Assembly (NCBI GenBank): GCA_965262665.1
Contig: OZ253551.1
Location: 124,001 to 188,000, forward strand
Reading direction: 5' to 3'
DNA: 64,000 nucleotides
Source of the DNA: CBDBND01 sp965262665
Lineage (GTDB): Bacteria > Pseudomonadota > Alphaproteobacteria > Rhodospirillales > Rhodospirillaceae
Shown: positions 27,628 to 35,930 of the stretch, piece after piece
Position numbering within the stretch: the first letter of the stretch is position 1
Layout: every line of letters begins with the position of its first letter
Notes under the pieces: generated by a model
Seen by the model: only the letters and a program-made list of their open reading frames with translations
Database searches by the model: none
Told to the model about the DNA's origin: nothing
Program-made: the position numbers and the translations under genes

Positions 27628-29070
27628 ATGACTCGCTATGCCATCGATCGCCGGACGCTCTTGCGGAATGCAGGCGCCGCATCTCTTACCGCCTTTGCGC
27701 CGGTAGGCGCGCGCACTCAGAACAGGACACAGGTCATCGTGATTGGCGCTGGACTCTCCGGTCTTGAGTCCGCGTTGCTCTTGGAAGAGCAGGGGGTGGA
27801 CGTTCAAGTCATCGAAGGGCGAAATAGCGCCGGTGGGCGCATTCTGTCTATGGACGAAATTCCGGGCATTCCCGAGGCCGGCGCAAATACCTTTGGCGGA
27901 GGATACGCGCGCGTGCTCGATGCGGCCGAGCGCTACGGTGCACCATATAAACCAAACAGACAATCCTATCTTCGTGGTTTGGAAATTGTGATCGACGATA
28001 AAGTCGTGACCCTGGATAAGTGGCCCGACCACCCCAAAAACCCTCTGCCACAAGATCATCGCGACGATACACCGTGGCGCTACTACGCCCGCTTTATGGG
28101 GGAAAACGTGCCGTTTGTGCAGCCCGGCGACTGGCTCGATCCAAAATTCGCCGATCTCGATATTTCCTTTGACGACTGGATGCTCAGTAGAGGCGCGACG
28201 GAAGAAGTCATCGACATGTGCTGCAATCACAAATGGGAATACAATAATTCCACCCACGATGTATCAGCTCTTGTGGTGATGTTCGAGTATCTCTGGGGCC
28301 GGTCGGTCTTTGCGCCGGATGGCGTGCGCAGCTCGTTCGTTTTCGAAGGTGGCAATCAACGCCTACCCGAGACGATGGCAGGCAAACTCAAACGCGACGT
28401 TCACTACGGCATGGAAGCCGTGGCCATTCGATCCAGCGACGATGGCGCTGAAGTCCATTGTAGCGACGGTACGGTCTATCGCGCCGATCGTGTGGTGAGC
28501 TCGATCCCCTTTCCCGTGTTGCGGCGGTTGAAGGTCGAGCCTTACTTCACGGGGGTGCATCGCAAAGCCATTTGGACCATACCGCGCCAGATGGTGACGC
28601 AAGTGCATCTGGTCCCCACATCACCCTTCTGGGATGAGGATGGCTTTAAGCCCGGTATGTACTTGGCCCATGCGCCGGTTGGATACGTTATGCCCAATTT
28701 CGGTGGCGATGATCCTAATCAACTGACCAGTATGATGGCGCTGATGCTTGGCAATAAAGCCGAGCGCGCCGATCAGATGGACGAGGACAGCGTCAAAAAG
28801 ATGGTTATCGATACCATCGAAAAAATCAGACCCGCTGCCAAAGGCAAACTAGACGTTGCGGGTTATAAGTCTTGGTTCCGGGATCCCTTTGCTTCCGGCG
28901 ATTGGACGAATTTCGGGCCGGGTCAGGTGACGCAATTTGCCGGCAAGATGAACGCACCCCACGGACGAATCCATCTTTGCGGTGATGCGACAGGGTTGTC
29001 CGCCCGCGGCATGGAAGCAGCTCTCGAGTCTGCCGAGCGGGTTGCCGTTGAGATTCTTGACGTCACTTGA
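27628..29070 (+). CDS. Tat-exported flavin amine oxidase
   Basis: 480 residues. The ATG at 27628 has GAGGAGG upstream; an earlier in-frame start at 27574 lacks one. The protein begins MTRYAIDRRTLLRNAG, a twin-arginine signal. A Rossmann motif VIVIGAGLSGLESALLLEE and the flavin-binding EGRNSAGGRI follow, and the C-terminal FAD segment reads IHLCGDATGLSARGMEAALESAERVA. It resembles monoamine oxidase/phytoene-desaturase-type enzymes acting on an amine or related substrate in the periplasm. Substrate unknown. It is one of several Tat proteins in this neighbourhood. Confidence 0.85.
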   Translation: MTRYAIDRRTLLRNAGAASLTAFAPVGARTQNRTQVIVIGAGLSGLESALLLEEQGVDVQVIEGRNSAGGRILSMDEIPGIPEAGANTFGGGYARVLDAAERYGAPYKPNRQSYLRGLEIVIDDKVVTLDKWPDHPKNPLPQDHRDDTPWRYYARFMGENVPFVQPGDWLDPKFADLDISFDDWMLSRGATEEVIDMCCNHKWEYNNSTHDVSALVVMFEYLWGRSVFAPDGVRSSFVFEGGNQRLPETMAGKLKRDVHYGMEAVAIRSSDDGAEVHCSDGTVYRADRVVSSIPFPVLRRLKVEPYFTGVHRKAIWTIPRQMVTQVHLVPTSPFWDEDGFKPGMYLAHAPVGYVMPNFGGDDPNQLTSMMALMLGNKAERADQMDEDSVKKMVIDTIEKIRPAAKGKLDVAGYKSWFRDPFASGDWTNFGPGQVTQFAGKMNAPHGRIHLCGDATGLSARGMEAALESAERVAVEILDVT

Positions 29071-29243
29071 TTGAAGCCTCACATCTCCGGGCTTCTCTTA
29101 AGTCCGCTTTTGGCATAACGAGGACACGTGTCACCAATGTATAGTGTTCAACTGGGCATACAAAATCGCTGCCTGACACGTTGTAGCTTGCTGAATTTTG
29201 GCGCATGCTAAACCCCGCAGATGGTACCTGAGGAGATATTCGT

Positions 29244-29582
29244 ATGTCTGACGCGCCTGACTCACCTAAGTCACAGCCGCCTAACGTATCCCTTGAAGAT
29301 GAAAGAGAACCGGACGGGCCTAAAATTGGACCCGCCGGTAGGCAAAAAGTTGGTATGTTGTCCACCGGTGTTTCTAGGGCGATCATTATCTCAACAATTC
29401 TGCTCTGTAGTGTCTGGATGTTTCTGGCGCTGATGAGTTTAGATCGCTACCGGATCGTACCGGTCAACAATGCCAACGCAATATCCGTGTTTCGAATTGA
29501 TCAGCTCAAAGATGATGTTCATATCTGTACTCCTCAAGCCCGCACATTGGTTTCTATGAAACCTGCTGCCAGCGGCCAGTAA
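29244..29582 (+). CDS. Small single-pass membrane protein
   Basis: 112 residues with a proline-rich cytoplasmic start, one membrane helix (AIIISTILLCSVWMFLAL, about residues 46-63), and a short external tail with one cysteine (DDVHICTPQ). GAGGAG lies upstream of the ATG. Not recognised. Confidence 0.55.
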   Translation: MSDAPDSPKSQPPNVSLEDEREPDGPKIGPAGRQKVGMLSTGVSRAIIISTILLCSVWMFLALMSLDRYRIVPVNNANAISVFRIDQLKDDVHICTPQARTLVSMKPAASGQ

Positions 29583-29674
29583 AGGATTGGCCTTTAGACT
29601 TTGAGACGAGGGCCCGTAAGGGCTGATCAATCGCCATACGATTAAACCTGCGAAGACAGAGAAAGAGGAACACC

Positions 29675-30742
29675 ATGGCCCGCACATCACGACGTGGTGT
29701 TATTAAAATTGCTGCCGTTGCAGCGGCTGTCCCTATGGCCGTCTCATTGACCGGCTCAGGGACAAGATCAGCAGTCCACGCCGCTGAAACGGATCGCACG
29801 CTCGGACGTGACGGACCGGCCGTGTCGGCTGTGGGCCTCGGCTGCAACAATTTCGGCAGACGGCTCGATGCTGCGGGCACGGAGCGGGTGGTCCACACCG
29901 CCGTCGATCTTGGGATCACGTTGTTCGACACCGCCGACGTGTATAGTCGCGGCGCTTCTGAAGAATACTTAGGTCAGTCGCTCGGATCGCGCCGTAACAA
30001 AGTCCTCATCGCGACCAAGTTTGGCGGTGCCATGGGCAGCGGTCCGTCCCCAGACGGCGGCGGCTCGCGCGAAGCGATTATGTATGCCGCTGAACAGTCA
30101 CTGCGGCGGCTCAACACCGATGTCATCGACCTTTACCAATATCATCGTCCCGACAACGTGACGTCCATGGACGAAACTCTGCGGGCCTTAGACGACTTGG
30201 TGAGCCAAGGCAAGGTCCGTTACATCGGACATTCTAATTTTACCGCCGCACAAGCCCACGAGTGCGCACAGATATCGGCAGACGGAAATCTTGCCGGCTA
30301 TGTCACCGCGCAAAACCATTACAGTCTCCTGACCCGCGATATCGAGGACGAGCTCGTACCCGCCTGCATCGAATTGGGCCAAAGCGTGCTGCCGTACTTC
30401 CCGCTGGAAAGCGGCACGCTCACCGGCAAGTATAAGCGAGGCGTAGCCCCCGCGGAGGGCACACGTATGGCAACGTTTGCCGCTATGTCGCAGCAACTCG
30501 CGGATCGGTTCCTCAACGATGAAACATTCACTAAGATTGAGCAGCTCACGGCGCTGGCGGACTCTGATGGTGCGACGCTGCTTGATTTCGCATTCGGCTG
30601 GCTACTCAGCAAGCCGTACATCGCCAGCGTGATTGCCGGTGCCTCTCGCCCGGAGCAACTCGAGGCCAATGTCAAAGCAGCCTTATGGCGTCCCAAACCA
30701 GAAGTCGACCATGAAATTGATAGGATCACCCGCTCTGCTTAG
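29675..30742 (+). CDS. Tat-exported aldo/keto reductase
   Basis: 355 residues starting MARTSRRGVIKIAAVAAAVP, a Tat-type signal. The aldo/keto reductase barrel has the catalytic tetrad: D and Y in LFDTADVYSRG, K in VLIATKFGG and H in LYQYHRPD. The NADPH-binding end reads IASVIAGASRPEQLEANV. Export of an NADPH-dependent enzyme is noteworthy, though Tat-type reductases of this family are known. GAGG precedes the start. Substrate unknown. Confidence 0.85.
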   Translation: MARTSRRGVIKIAAVAAAVPMAVSLTGSGTRSAVHAAETDRTLGRDGPAVSAVGLGCNNFGRRLDAAGTERVVHTAVDLGITLFDTADVYSRGASEEYLGQSLGSRRNKVLIATKFGGAMGSGPSPDGGGSREAIMYAAEQSLRRLNTDVIDLYQYHRPDNVTSMDETLRALDDLVSQGKVRYIGHSNFTAAQAHECAQISADGNLAGYVTAQNHYSLLTRDIEDELVPACIELGQSVLPYFPLESGTLTGKYKRGVAPAEGTRMATFAAMSQQLADRFLNDETFTKIEQLTALADSDGATLLDFAFGWLLSKPYIASVIAGASRPEQLEANVKAALWRPKPEVDHEIDRITRSA

Positions 30743-31037
30743 CCGTAAGTCACGTAAAAGGTAAAAAAAGCCATAGAGCCCCGGGCCAAATTACGGGCGA
30801 TACTATGCCGGGGAGATGCGATGATGACCCAGAGCCCAGTTTTGCCCTTATCAACACGCCACCGCTCAAAGACATGCTTTTCCAGACCTTAGTCCTGTCG
30901 TGCAACAAGTGAAATCAGGCACTCCCTCCCAATAGCAATCTGATTAGCAGGATTTAGTAAAGTAGGGAGCTTTGCGTGAACGAACCAAGTTAGTATCAGC
31001 GCACACTACACACGTCTGAAAAGGGGAGCGTAATCCA
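30743..31037. other. Intergenic stretch with dispersed repeat
   Basis: No gene. Around 30824-30850 lies AGCCCAGTTTTGCCCTTA, a member of a short dispersed family also near 13930, 27531 and 42871. Confidence 0.45.
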
Positions 31038-31451
31038 ATGCTCAACTTGAATCGCAGGTCGTTTTTCGTGGCTGCAGCCGCGGCGGCGGCAGGAGATGCC
31101 GGCGGCTCAACGGCGTCTGCACAAGAACGAAGCGTTCCGAATGTTCAAGAAGACAATCTCGGCCCCGGAAAGAAGTCTCCTTATGTCCGCAATATGCGCG
31201 GCAAAATCCTTTATATCGGCGATGACGATAAGGAACGGGGGCGGGAATGGTTTAGTTTCAGCTTTCGGGAAGACGGGCAAATTACCCTGAGGGCTTACTG
31301 TGAGATTGACGACGCCCGGGTCGAACGGGATGTCGTTTACACCATGAGCAGTGACTTTCGTCCGCTTGACTGCTTCGTTCGTCTGCATTCTGCCGGCAAA
31401 TTCCTGGGGACGGGCTGTCCGCATTCAATAAATCTACAGCGTTCTTGGTAA
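31038..31451 (+). pseudogene. N-terminal half of host gene interrupted by the 11-kb island
   Basis: 137 residues. A Tat-type start (MLNLNRRSFFVAAAAAAAG) leads into a domain reading MRGKILYIGDDDKERGREWF, then LRAYCEIDDARVERDVVY and RPLDCFVRLHSAGKFLGTG. After about codon 125 (near 31412) the residues no longer fit and the frame stops 12 codons later. The missing end of such a protein appears to lie at about 42629-42863 (IEYVGQERITTVAGDFDAHH). I believe both pieces come from one family of about 270 residues with an unknown, possibly lipid-related, function. The junction would be the left border of the island. Confidence 0.6.
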
Positions 31452-31563
31452 TGCTAAAATATCCTTTATAATCAATATTTTCTGTTGCCTCTGACAGCTT
31501 GACGGTTCTACCGAGTACTACTACATTCCCACTCATAGAGTGGGATCAGAGGAGGGAACGCAG

Positions 31564-32760
31564 GTGGCTGGGAAACTGACGGCCAGGTTCGCGGCAACGG
31601 TGAAGAAACCGGGACGGCATGGCGACGGCAACGGCCTGTATCTGATGGTCAAGCCCGGCGGCTCAAGGTCGTGGGTTCTACGAACGTTCGTGCGCGGGCG
31701 GCGATGCGACATGGGACTTGGCGGCTATCCACTGGTCTCGTTGGCCGAAGCCCGTGCGGCGGCTTTCGAAAACCGCAAGCTGGCCCGCGCGGGCGGCGAT
31801 CCGCTGGCACTCAGGCGGCGGCCGGACATTCCGGCCTTTGAGGAAGCCACCCGGACCGTCATCGAAATCCACAAACCGACATGGCGCAATGGCGGCAGGT
31901 CCGCCGGGCAATGGGAGTCATCGTTGCGCCAATACGCCTTTCCCCGTCTCGGGGCCAGGGGCGTGGATACGATCACCACGGCGGACGTGATGGCGGTCTT
32001 GCTTCCGATATGGACCGAAAAGGCCGAGACCGCCCGCCGTGTCCGCCAACGCATCAGCGCGATCATGAAGTGGGCGGTCGCGCAGGGGTATCGTGTGGAC
32101 AATCCCGCCGGCGATGCCATTGCGGCCGCGTTGCCGAAGGTTGGCGGCACGCCTAAGCATTTTCGCGCCGTTCACCACTCCGAGGCCGGCGATGTGATCC
32201 GTATGGTAAGGGGCTCCCAGACTTCTTTATCGGTTCGCCTGGCGTTCGAGTTTCTGGTTCTGACCGCCGCGCGTTCCGGCGAGGTCCGACACGCCTTGTG
32301 GTCCGAGTTCGACATGGAGGCGGCGATATGGACCATTCCCGGCGAGCGAATGAAGACCGGACGCGAGCATCGCGTACCCCTATCTTCCAGGGCGCTGGAG
32401 ATCCTCGACGAAGCGCGGGAACTCGATGACGGAAGCGGCCTGGTGTTTCCGGCCCCGGCCGGAGGCAAGGCCATATCCGCTTCGACGCTTTCCGAGCTGT
32501 TGCATGATCTTGATATCGGCGCCGTCCCCCACGGTTTCCGTTCGACCTTCCGGGACTGGTGTTCGGAGTCCGCCCAGGTACCCAGAGAACTTGCCGAAGC
32601 CTGCCTTGCCCATGTCGTGAGGGGTGTCGAGGGCGCCTATGCCCGCTCGGACCTGTTGGACCGCCGCCGCACGCTGATGGGGCGGTGGGCCGGGTATCTC
32701 GCGAACGATGCCATTGGAACGGTCGTTCCAATGGCCCGGCCATCGCAGGAGACGAGCTAG
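31564..32760 (+). CDS. P4-type tyrosine integrase, element 2
   Basis: 398 residues. The GTG at 31564 is preferred because GGAGGG lies seven bases upstream; a GTG at 31540 is in frame but without one. The arm-binding domain (KLTARFAATVKKPGRHGDGNG) and catalytic residues are intact: R in TAARSGEVRH, HxxR in HGFRSTFRDW, and Y in EGAYARSDL. It is a paralogue of the integrase at 5897-7132 in the opposite orientation. A short inverted repeat CCCACTC-ATAG-AGTGGG near 31528 precedes it. Confidence 0.92.
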   Translation: MAGKLTARFAATVKKPGRHGDGNGLYLMVKPGGSRSWVLRTFVRGRRCDMGLGGYPLVSLAEARAAAFENRKLARAGGDPLALRRRPDIPAFEEATRTVIEIHKPTWRNGGRSAGQWESSLRQYAFPRLGARGVDTITTADVMAVLLPIWTEKAETARRVRQRISAIMKWAVAQGYRVDNPAGDAIAAALPKVGGTPKHFRAVHHSEAGDVIRMVRGSQTSLSVRLAFEFLVLTAARSGEVRHALWSEFDMEAAIWTIPGERMKTGREHRVPLSSRALEILDEARELDDGSGLVFPAPAGGKAISASTLSELLHDLDIGAVPHGFRSTFRDWCSESAQVPRELAEACLAHVVRGVEGAYARSDLLDRRRTLMGRWAGYLANDAIGTVVPMARPSQETS

Positions 32761-33797
32761 TGAACGATACCGACGCACAATTAGACATCAAGGCAGAATA
32801 TGAAGAGTGCAAGAAAACCGCCCGTGTTTACCTGAAGGCCGTGGGCGTTCTGGAACCGTCTAATATCTCGATGCCCGAGTTCCGCGAGAGCCAAGCAATA
32901 AAGATAGAGAACCTGTTGTTGTATGGCGAGGAAAACGCTGTAGACCTGCCCGATGATCCGGATGCGCGTGAAGCCGCCATACTGGCTTACCGGTTTCTGC
33001 GCGGTAATCAGGACCCCGCAATTCTCGACACGTTACTGGCGAATGAAAGTAGCCCTGGCTATCGATTGGTGCTGAAAATTCTCAAGAATGTTCAGCTCGA
33101 GAAAGGTGCGGACATGCCGGATAAGCTGAGAGAATGGCAGCCTGACAGCGCGAGCGGACAGAGTGGTCGATGGCGATTTGAACGGACCCGAAATTATCTG
33201 ATTGGGATGGTGGTTGAGGCGTTGGATATGGGAACCAACACACTATCTCGCTGGGAGAAAAGCGACAGGGAGGCGGAGCGCCTGCAGCGGGAAAAAGACC
33301 AATTACAAGCAGATTTGAAAGCTATCAGCGGGCTATCCATAGAACTACTCAAGGAAATATGGAAAAGGGACGGCGAGCTCCCCGAAAACCTGGCCGAGGA
33401 ATTATTACCCAGTGCTTACGACAAATTATCCCATGAACTCAATAGAATACCCATTGAGCATTTCATCGAGCGCCTGAACCAAATGAGAGCCCGCTCATGG
33501 AGCAAGAACGAAGGCGCGGGCTTGACTGCGCACGACTTGGTAGAACTAACCAATCAACCGTCGCTCAAGCCGGCGGGCATTGACGCAATAGAAATTGATC
33601 CGGAAATCGAGGTTAGAAAACATTTCCCCAACCTTTACGCAACGCATAGTGAAGCGACGGCGGACAAGGGTGACGCATACTCAATCTGCGACGCGGTAGC
33701 TTCAATCTTATTTAGGCCGGACAAAAGTAAGCCGGAAAAACAGCCGCCGTACCGAAATGTCTTAAGAGCCTGGAAGCATTATCGCCAGATCCAGTGA
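32760..33797 (+). CDS. Variable island protein X of element 2
   Basis: 345 residues. The start GTG shares its G with the integrase stop (TAGTG), a one-base overlap that fixes the start, although the frame is open further upstream. The middle has an amphipathic coiled-coil-like stretch (RWEKSDREAERLQREKDQLQ). The C-terminal end (YSICDAVASILF, then PPYRNVLRAWKHYRQ) matches the end of the element 1 counterpart. Otherwise the two are dissimilar. Function unknown. Confidence 0.65.
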   Translation: MNDTDAQLDIKAEYEECKKTARVYLKAVGVLEPSNISMPEFRESQAIKIENLLLYGEENAVDLPDDPDAREAAILAYRFLRGNQDPAILDTLLANESSPGYRLVLKILKNVQLEKGADMPDKLREWQPDSASGQSGRWRFERTRNYLIGMVVEALDMGTNTLSRWEKSDREAERLQREKDQLQADLKAISGLSIELLKEIWKRDGELPENLAEELLPSAYDKLSHELNRIPIEHFIERLNQMRARSWSKNEGAGLTAHDLVELTNQPSLKPAGIDAIEIDPEIEVRKHFPNLYATHSEATADKGDAYSICDAVASILFRPDKSKPEKQPPYRNVLRAWKHYRQIQ

Positions 33798-33889
33798 CCG
33801 CGTGACAATTGCGAACGGCTTATTTGTCACCTGCACGGGCCTGACCACTTAGTTATTTCATGACCTTCAAAATAAGTTTGGAGGCCATT

Positions 33890-34090
33890 ATGACCGACTC
33901 CCTACTCCGCCGCCCCGACGTTGAGGCCCTTACCGGGTTCTCCCGTGCCTGGATTTACGCGGCCATGTCACGGGGCGATTTCCCGCGCCCCATCAAGATC
34001 GGCAAGCGTGCCGTCGCTTGGCCCAAATCCCTGATCGACGAATGGATCGAAGCTCGCAAGGCAGAAGCCGGCATCGGCGCCGGGAGCTGA
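33890..34090 (+). CDS. AlpA-family DNA-binding regulator, element 2
   Basis: 66 residues: MTDSLLRRPDVEALTGFSRA is the helix-turn-helix and FPRPIKIGKRAVAWPKSLIDEWI the typical C-terminal wing and helix. GGAGG lies seven bases upstream of this ATG; an ATG ten codons earlier lacks a site. Same position and role as the AlpA at 4745-4936. Confidence 0.9.
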   Translation: MTDSLLRRPDVEALTGFSRAWIYAAMSRGDFPRPIKIGKRAVAWPKSLIDEWIEARKAEAGIGAGS

Positions 34091-34094
34091 TCCG

Positions 34095-34496
34095 GTGGCC
34101 CGCAAGAGCAACAAAAGGCGCCTATCCTGGAGTGACCGGAATGGGCGAGGCGGAACGCGCCATCGAAGCGGGAATGTGGGTGGCTTTGCGGCAGACAGGC
34201 GAAGCATCGACTTCGCGGCGATCAACGCCGTCGCGCTCGAAAACCTGCCCGCGCTGGCGGCCCGCTGGTTGCCGGATGGACGGAGAGAAGGCCGCGAATG
34301 GATAGCACTCAACCCGCGCCGTAACGACCGGTCCCAAGGATCGTTCCGCATCAATTTGCAAACCGGAAGGTGGGCCGACTTCGCGACCGATGATGCCCGG
34401 GGCGGCGATCCGGTGTCCCTGGCCGCCTATCTGTCCGGCACGTCCCAGAGCGAAGCCGCCCGTTCGCTAGCGGCAATGCTAGGGGTCGGGCAATGA
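34095..34496 (+). CDS. Small primase-associated protein of element 2
   Basis: 133 residues starting GTG four bases after the alpA stop, the same spacing as in element 1. The conserved part (SIDFAAINAVALENLPALAA, RWLPDGRREGREW, GSFRINLQTGRWADFATDDA, GGDPVSLAAYLSG) is nearly identical to that of 4333-4740. Its stop overlaps the next start as ATGA. Expected to work with the primase, which is truncated here. Confidence 0.7.
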   Translation: MARKSNKRRLSWSDRNGRGGTRHRSGNVGGFAADRRSIDFAAINAVALENLPALAARWLPDGRREGREWIALNPRRNDRSQGSFRINLQTGRWADFATDDARGGDPVSLAAYLSGTSQSEAARSLAAMLGVGQ

Positions 34497-34756
34497 GCGC
34501 CGACGGAGGAATGTTCGATCCATTGAACGACGGCGATCATGCAGCCGTGACGGCAACCGGTCGACCCAATGCTGACGAAATCCATGTTGTCATTCCCATT
34601 CCCGACGACGCGCCGGAACCGAACTGGCCGACATTAAGTCCGGCAGAAGTCGAAGGGAATCAGGTCAAAGTGTGGACCTACCAGACACCCCCGGAGCTTC
34701 GGGCGCGGCCGGTTCGTCTACGATCCGTGGCATTACGTGAACTAGACTCGATGTGA
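34493..34756 (+). pseudogene. Truncated primase-helicase of element 2
   Basis: Only the first 65 or so residues remain: MSADGGMFDPLNDGDHAAV and VVIPIPDDAPEPNWP, then VEGNQVKVWTYQTP. The start corresponds to that of the full primase at 2000-4330 (shared MFDPL). After about 34685 the sequence changes; another frame there reads GRFVYDPWHYVN, which resembles the C-terminal motif of IS21 IstA, followed by an IS tip at 34753. The replication module of element 2 has therefore been lost to IS insertion and deletion. Confidence 0.75.
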
Positions 34757-35800
34757 TCTGACACCGCTCCCTTCCCAGCAAGCTGGAATGGGAGCGGCGC
34801 ATCTCTTGATGGAGATGGTGGTTGTCCGTTTTGATGGTGGTGCACACCAACCACAAAACGAGGAAATGGATGAACGCCTCCCACCCCTTGATGTTCGAAG
34901 GCCGAAAGGGTTGGACCCTCGCGGGCCGACGGCATCAAAGTGCCAAGTGGTGAAGAGCAAGCTCTTCACGGGCAAACCGGAGGATCCGACATGAAGACCA
35001 ACAGAACCGTCGTTGGTGTGGATACGGCAAAGCGAGTGTTCCAGTTGCACTGGGTGGATATGGAGGCGGGTGAGATTGTCGATTTGAAGCTGACGCGGGC
35101 GAAGTTCCTGGAGCACTTCGCCAACCGCACGCCCTGCGTTGTGGCGATGGCGGCGTGCGGCGGCACGCAGCATTGGGCGCGCCGGCCGCGGGAACTCGGG
35201 CACGAGCCCCGGCTGTTGCGGTACTGGTGGAACCGCTTTGGCCCGTTGTTTGCCGCTGAAATCCGGAAACGCCGTGTTCATCGTGGATCCTATTCGCTGT
35301 GGCGCCGGCATCTTGATGAGGTGTTCGTCCGGATCAACGGGAAGACACATTATCTATGGCGTGCCGTTGACCATGAAGGCGAAGTGCTAGAGGTCTATGC
35401 CACGAAACGGCGGGATCACAGGGCTGCGCTTGAAATCCTTAAACGTGCCATGAAGCGTTATGGCCGACCGGCCATGATCGTCACGGACAGGCTACAGTCA
35501 TACCGGGCGGCGATGAAGGTGATCGGCAATGCGGCCGCCCAGACCTGCGGTCGTTGGCTGAACAACCTAGCGGAAAACTCACATCGGCCCTTCCGACGAC
35601 GGGAAGGGGCAATGGCTCGGTTCAGAGACATCAAGACCCTGCAGAAGTTCGCCTCCGTCCATGCCTCAATCTACAACCATTTCAACCACCAACGCCATCT
35701 CAACCGCCGCGATACTTTCAAACAAGCCCGAGCCACCGCCTTGGACGAATGGCGTCAACTTGCTGCCTGAGAGTCCTCTATTATGGCTTCTTCTGCTCCG
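34753..35800 (+). mobile_element. Composite IS110::IS6 fragment
   Basis: Begins with TGTGATCTGACA, identical to the tip at 38381. A structured left end follows, with a hairpin of CGCTCCC and GGGAGCG arms at about 34768-34799, and roughly 240 bases lie between the tip and the transposase start, the layout of IS110 left ends. The coding part switches from IS110 to IS6 near 35219. The right border is not certain; I place it near 35800. Confidence 0.6.
34991..35770 (+). CDS. Chimeric transposase: IS110 N-terminus fused to IS6 catalytic domain
   Basis: 259 residues in one open frame. Residues 1 to about 77 are IS110-type: NRTVVGVDTAKRVFQLHWVD, CVVAMAACGGTQHWARR and LGHEPRLL, the start of the RuvC-like DEDD domain. 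From RYWWNRFGPLFAAEIRKRRV the protein is IS6-family: first aspartate in HLDEVFVRINGK, second in MIVTDRLQSYRAA, glutamate in RWLNNLAENSHRPFRRRE, ending EWRQLAA. The IS6 helix-turn-helix is replaced by the IS110 piece. GGAGG lies seven bases upstream of the ATG. All three IS6 catalytic residues are present, so activity is conceivable but unproven. Confidence 0.8.
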   Translation: MKTNRTVVGVDTAKRVFQLHWVDMEAGEIVDLKLTRAKFLEHFANRTPCVVAMAACGGTQHWARRPRELGHEPRLLRYWWNRFGPLFAAEIRKRRVHRGSYSLWRRHLDEVFVRINGKTHYLWRAVDHEGEVLEVYATKRRDHRAALEILKRAMKRYGRPAMIVTDRLQSYRAAMKVIGNAAAQTCGRWLNNLAENSHRPFRRREGAMARFRDIKTLQKFASVHASIYNHFNHQRHLNRRDTFKQARATALDEWRQLAA

Positions 35801-35863
35801 GGCCAGTTAGTCTGACAATGCCGAAGGCATCCTTCTAAGCCTCAGGTTCGACAAGGCTAGGTT

Positions 35864-35904
35864 GAAGGCCGGTCCCTAAGTCTGGGGGACCGGCCTTCTT
35901 TTTT
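35864..35904 (+). terminator. Strong Rho-independent terminator
   Basis: A perfect 13-bp stem GAAGGCCGGTCCC (35864-35876) pairs with GGGACCGGCCTTC (35886-35898), followed by six T. It lies after the IS6 part and 27 bases before the solute-binding protein gene. The gene it once served is not evident. Confidence 0.85.
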
Positions 35905-35930
35905 GGCACCGCGCAAGGCTATGCTCATGC

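Noticed and set aside
34678..35350. 202-residue reverse frame over the IS110 left end
   Set aside because: Antisense to the transposase start and the structured end, no ribosome-binding site.
35830..35860. CCTTCTAAGC followed by CAGGTTCGAC, resembling the tRNA-Arg anticodon and T-arm
   Set aside because: No cloverleaf can be drawn and the spacing is wrong; probably coincidence.
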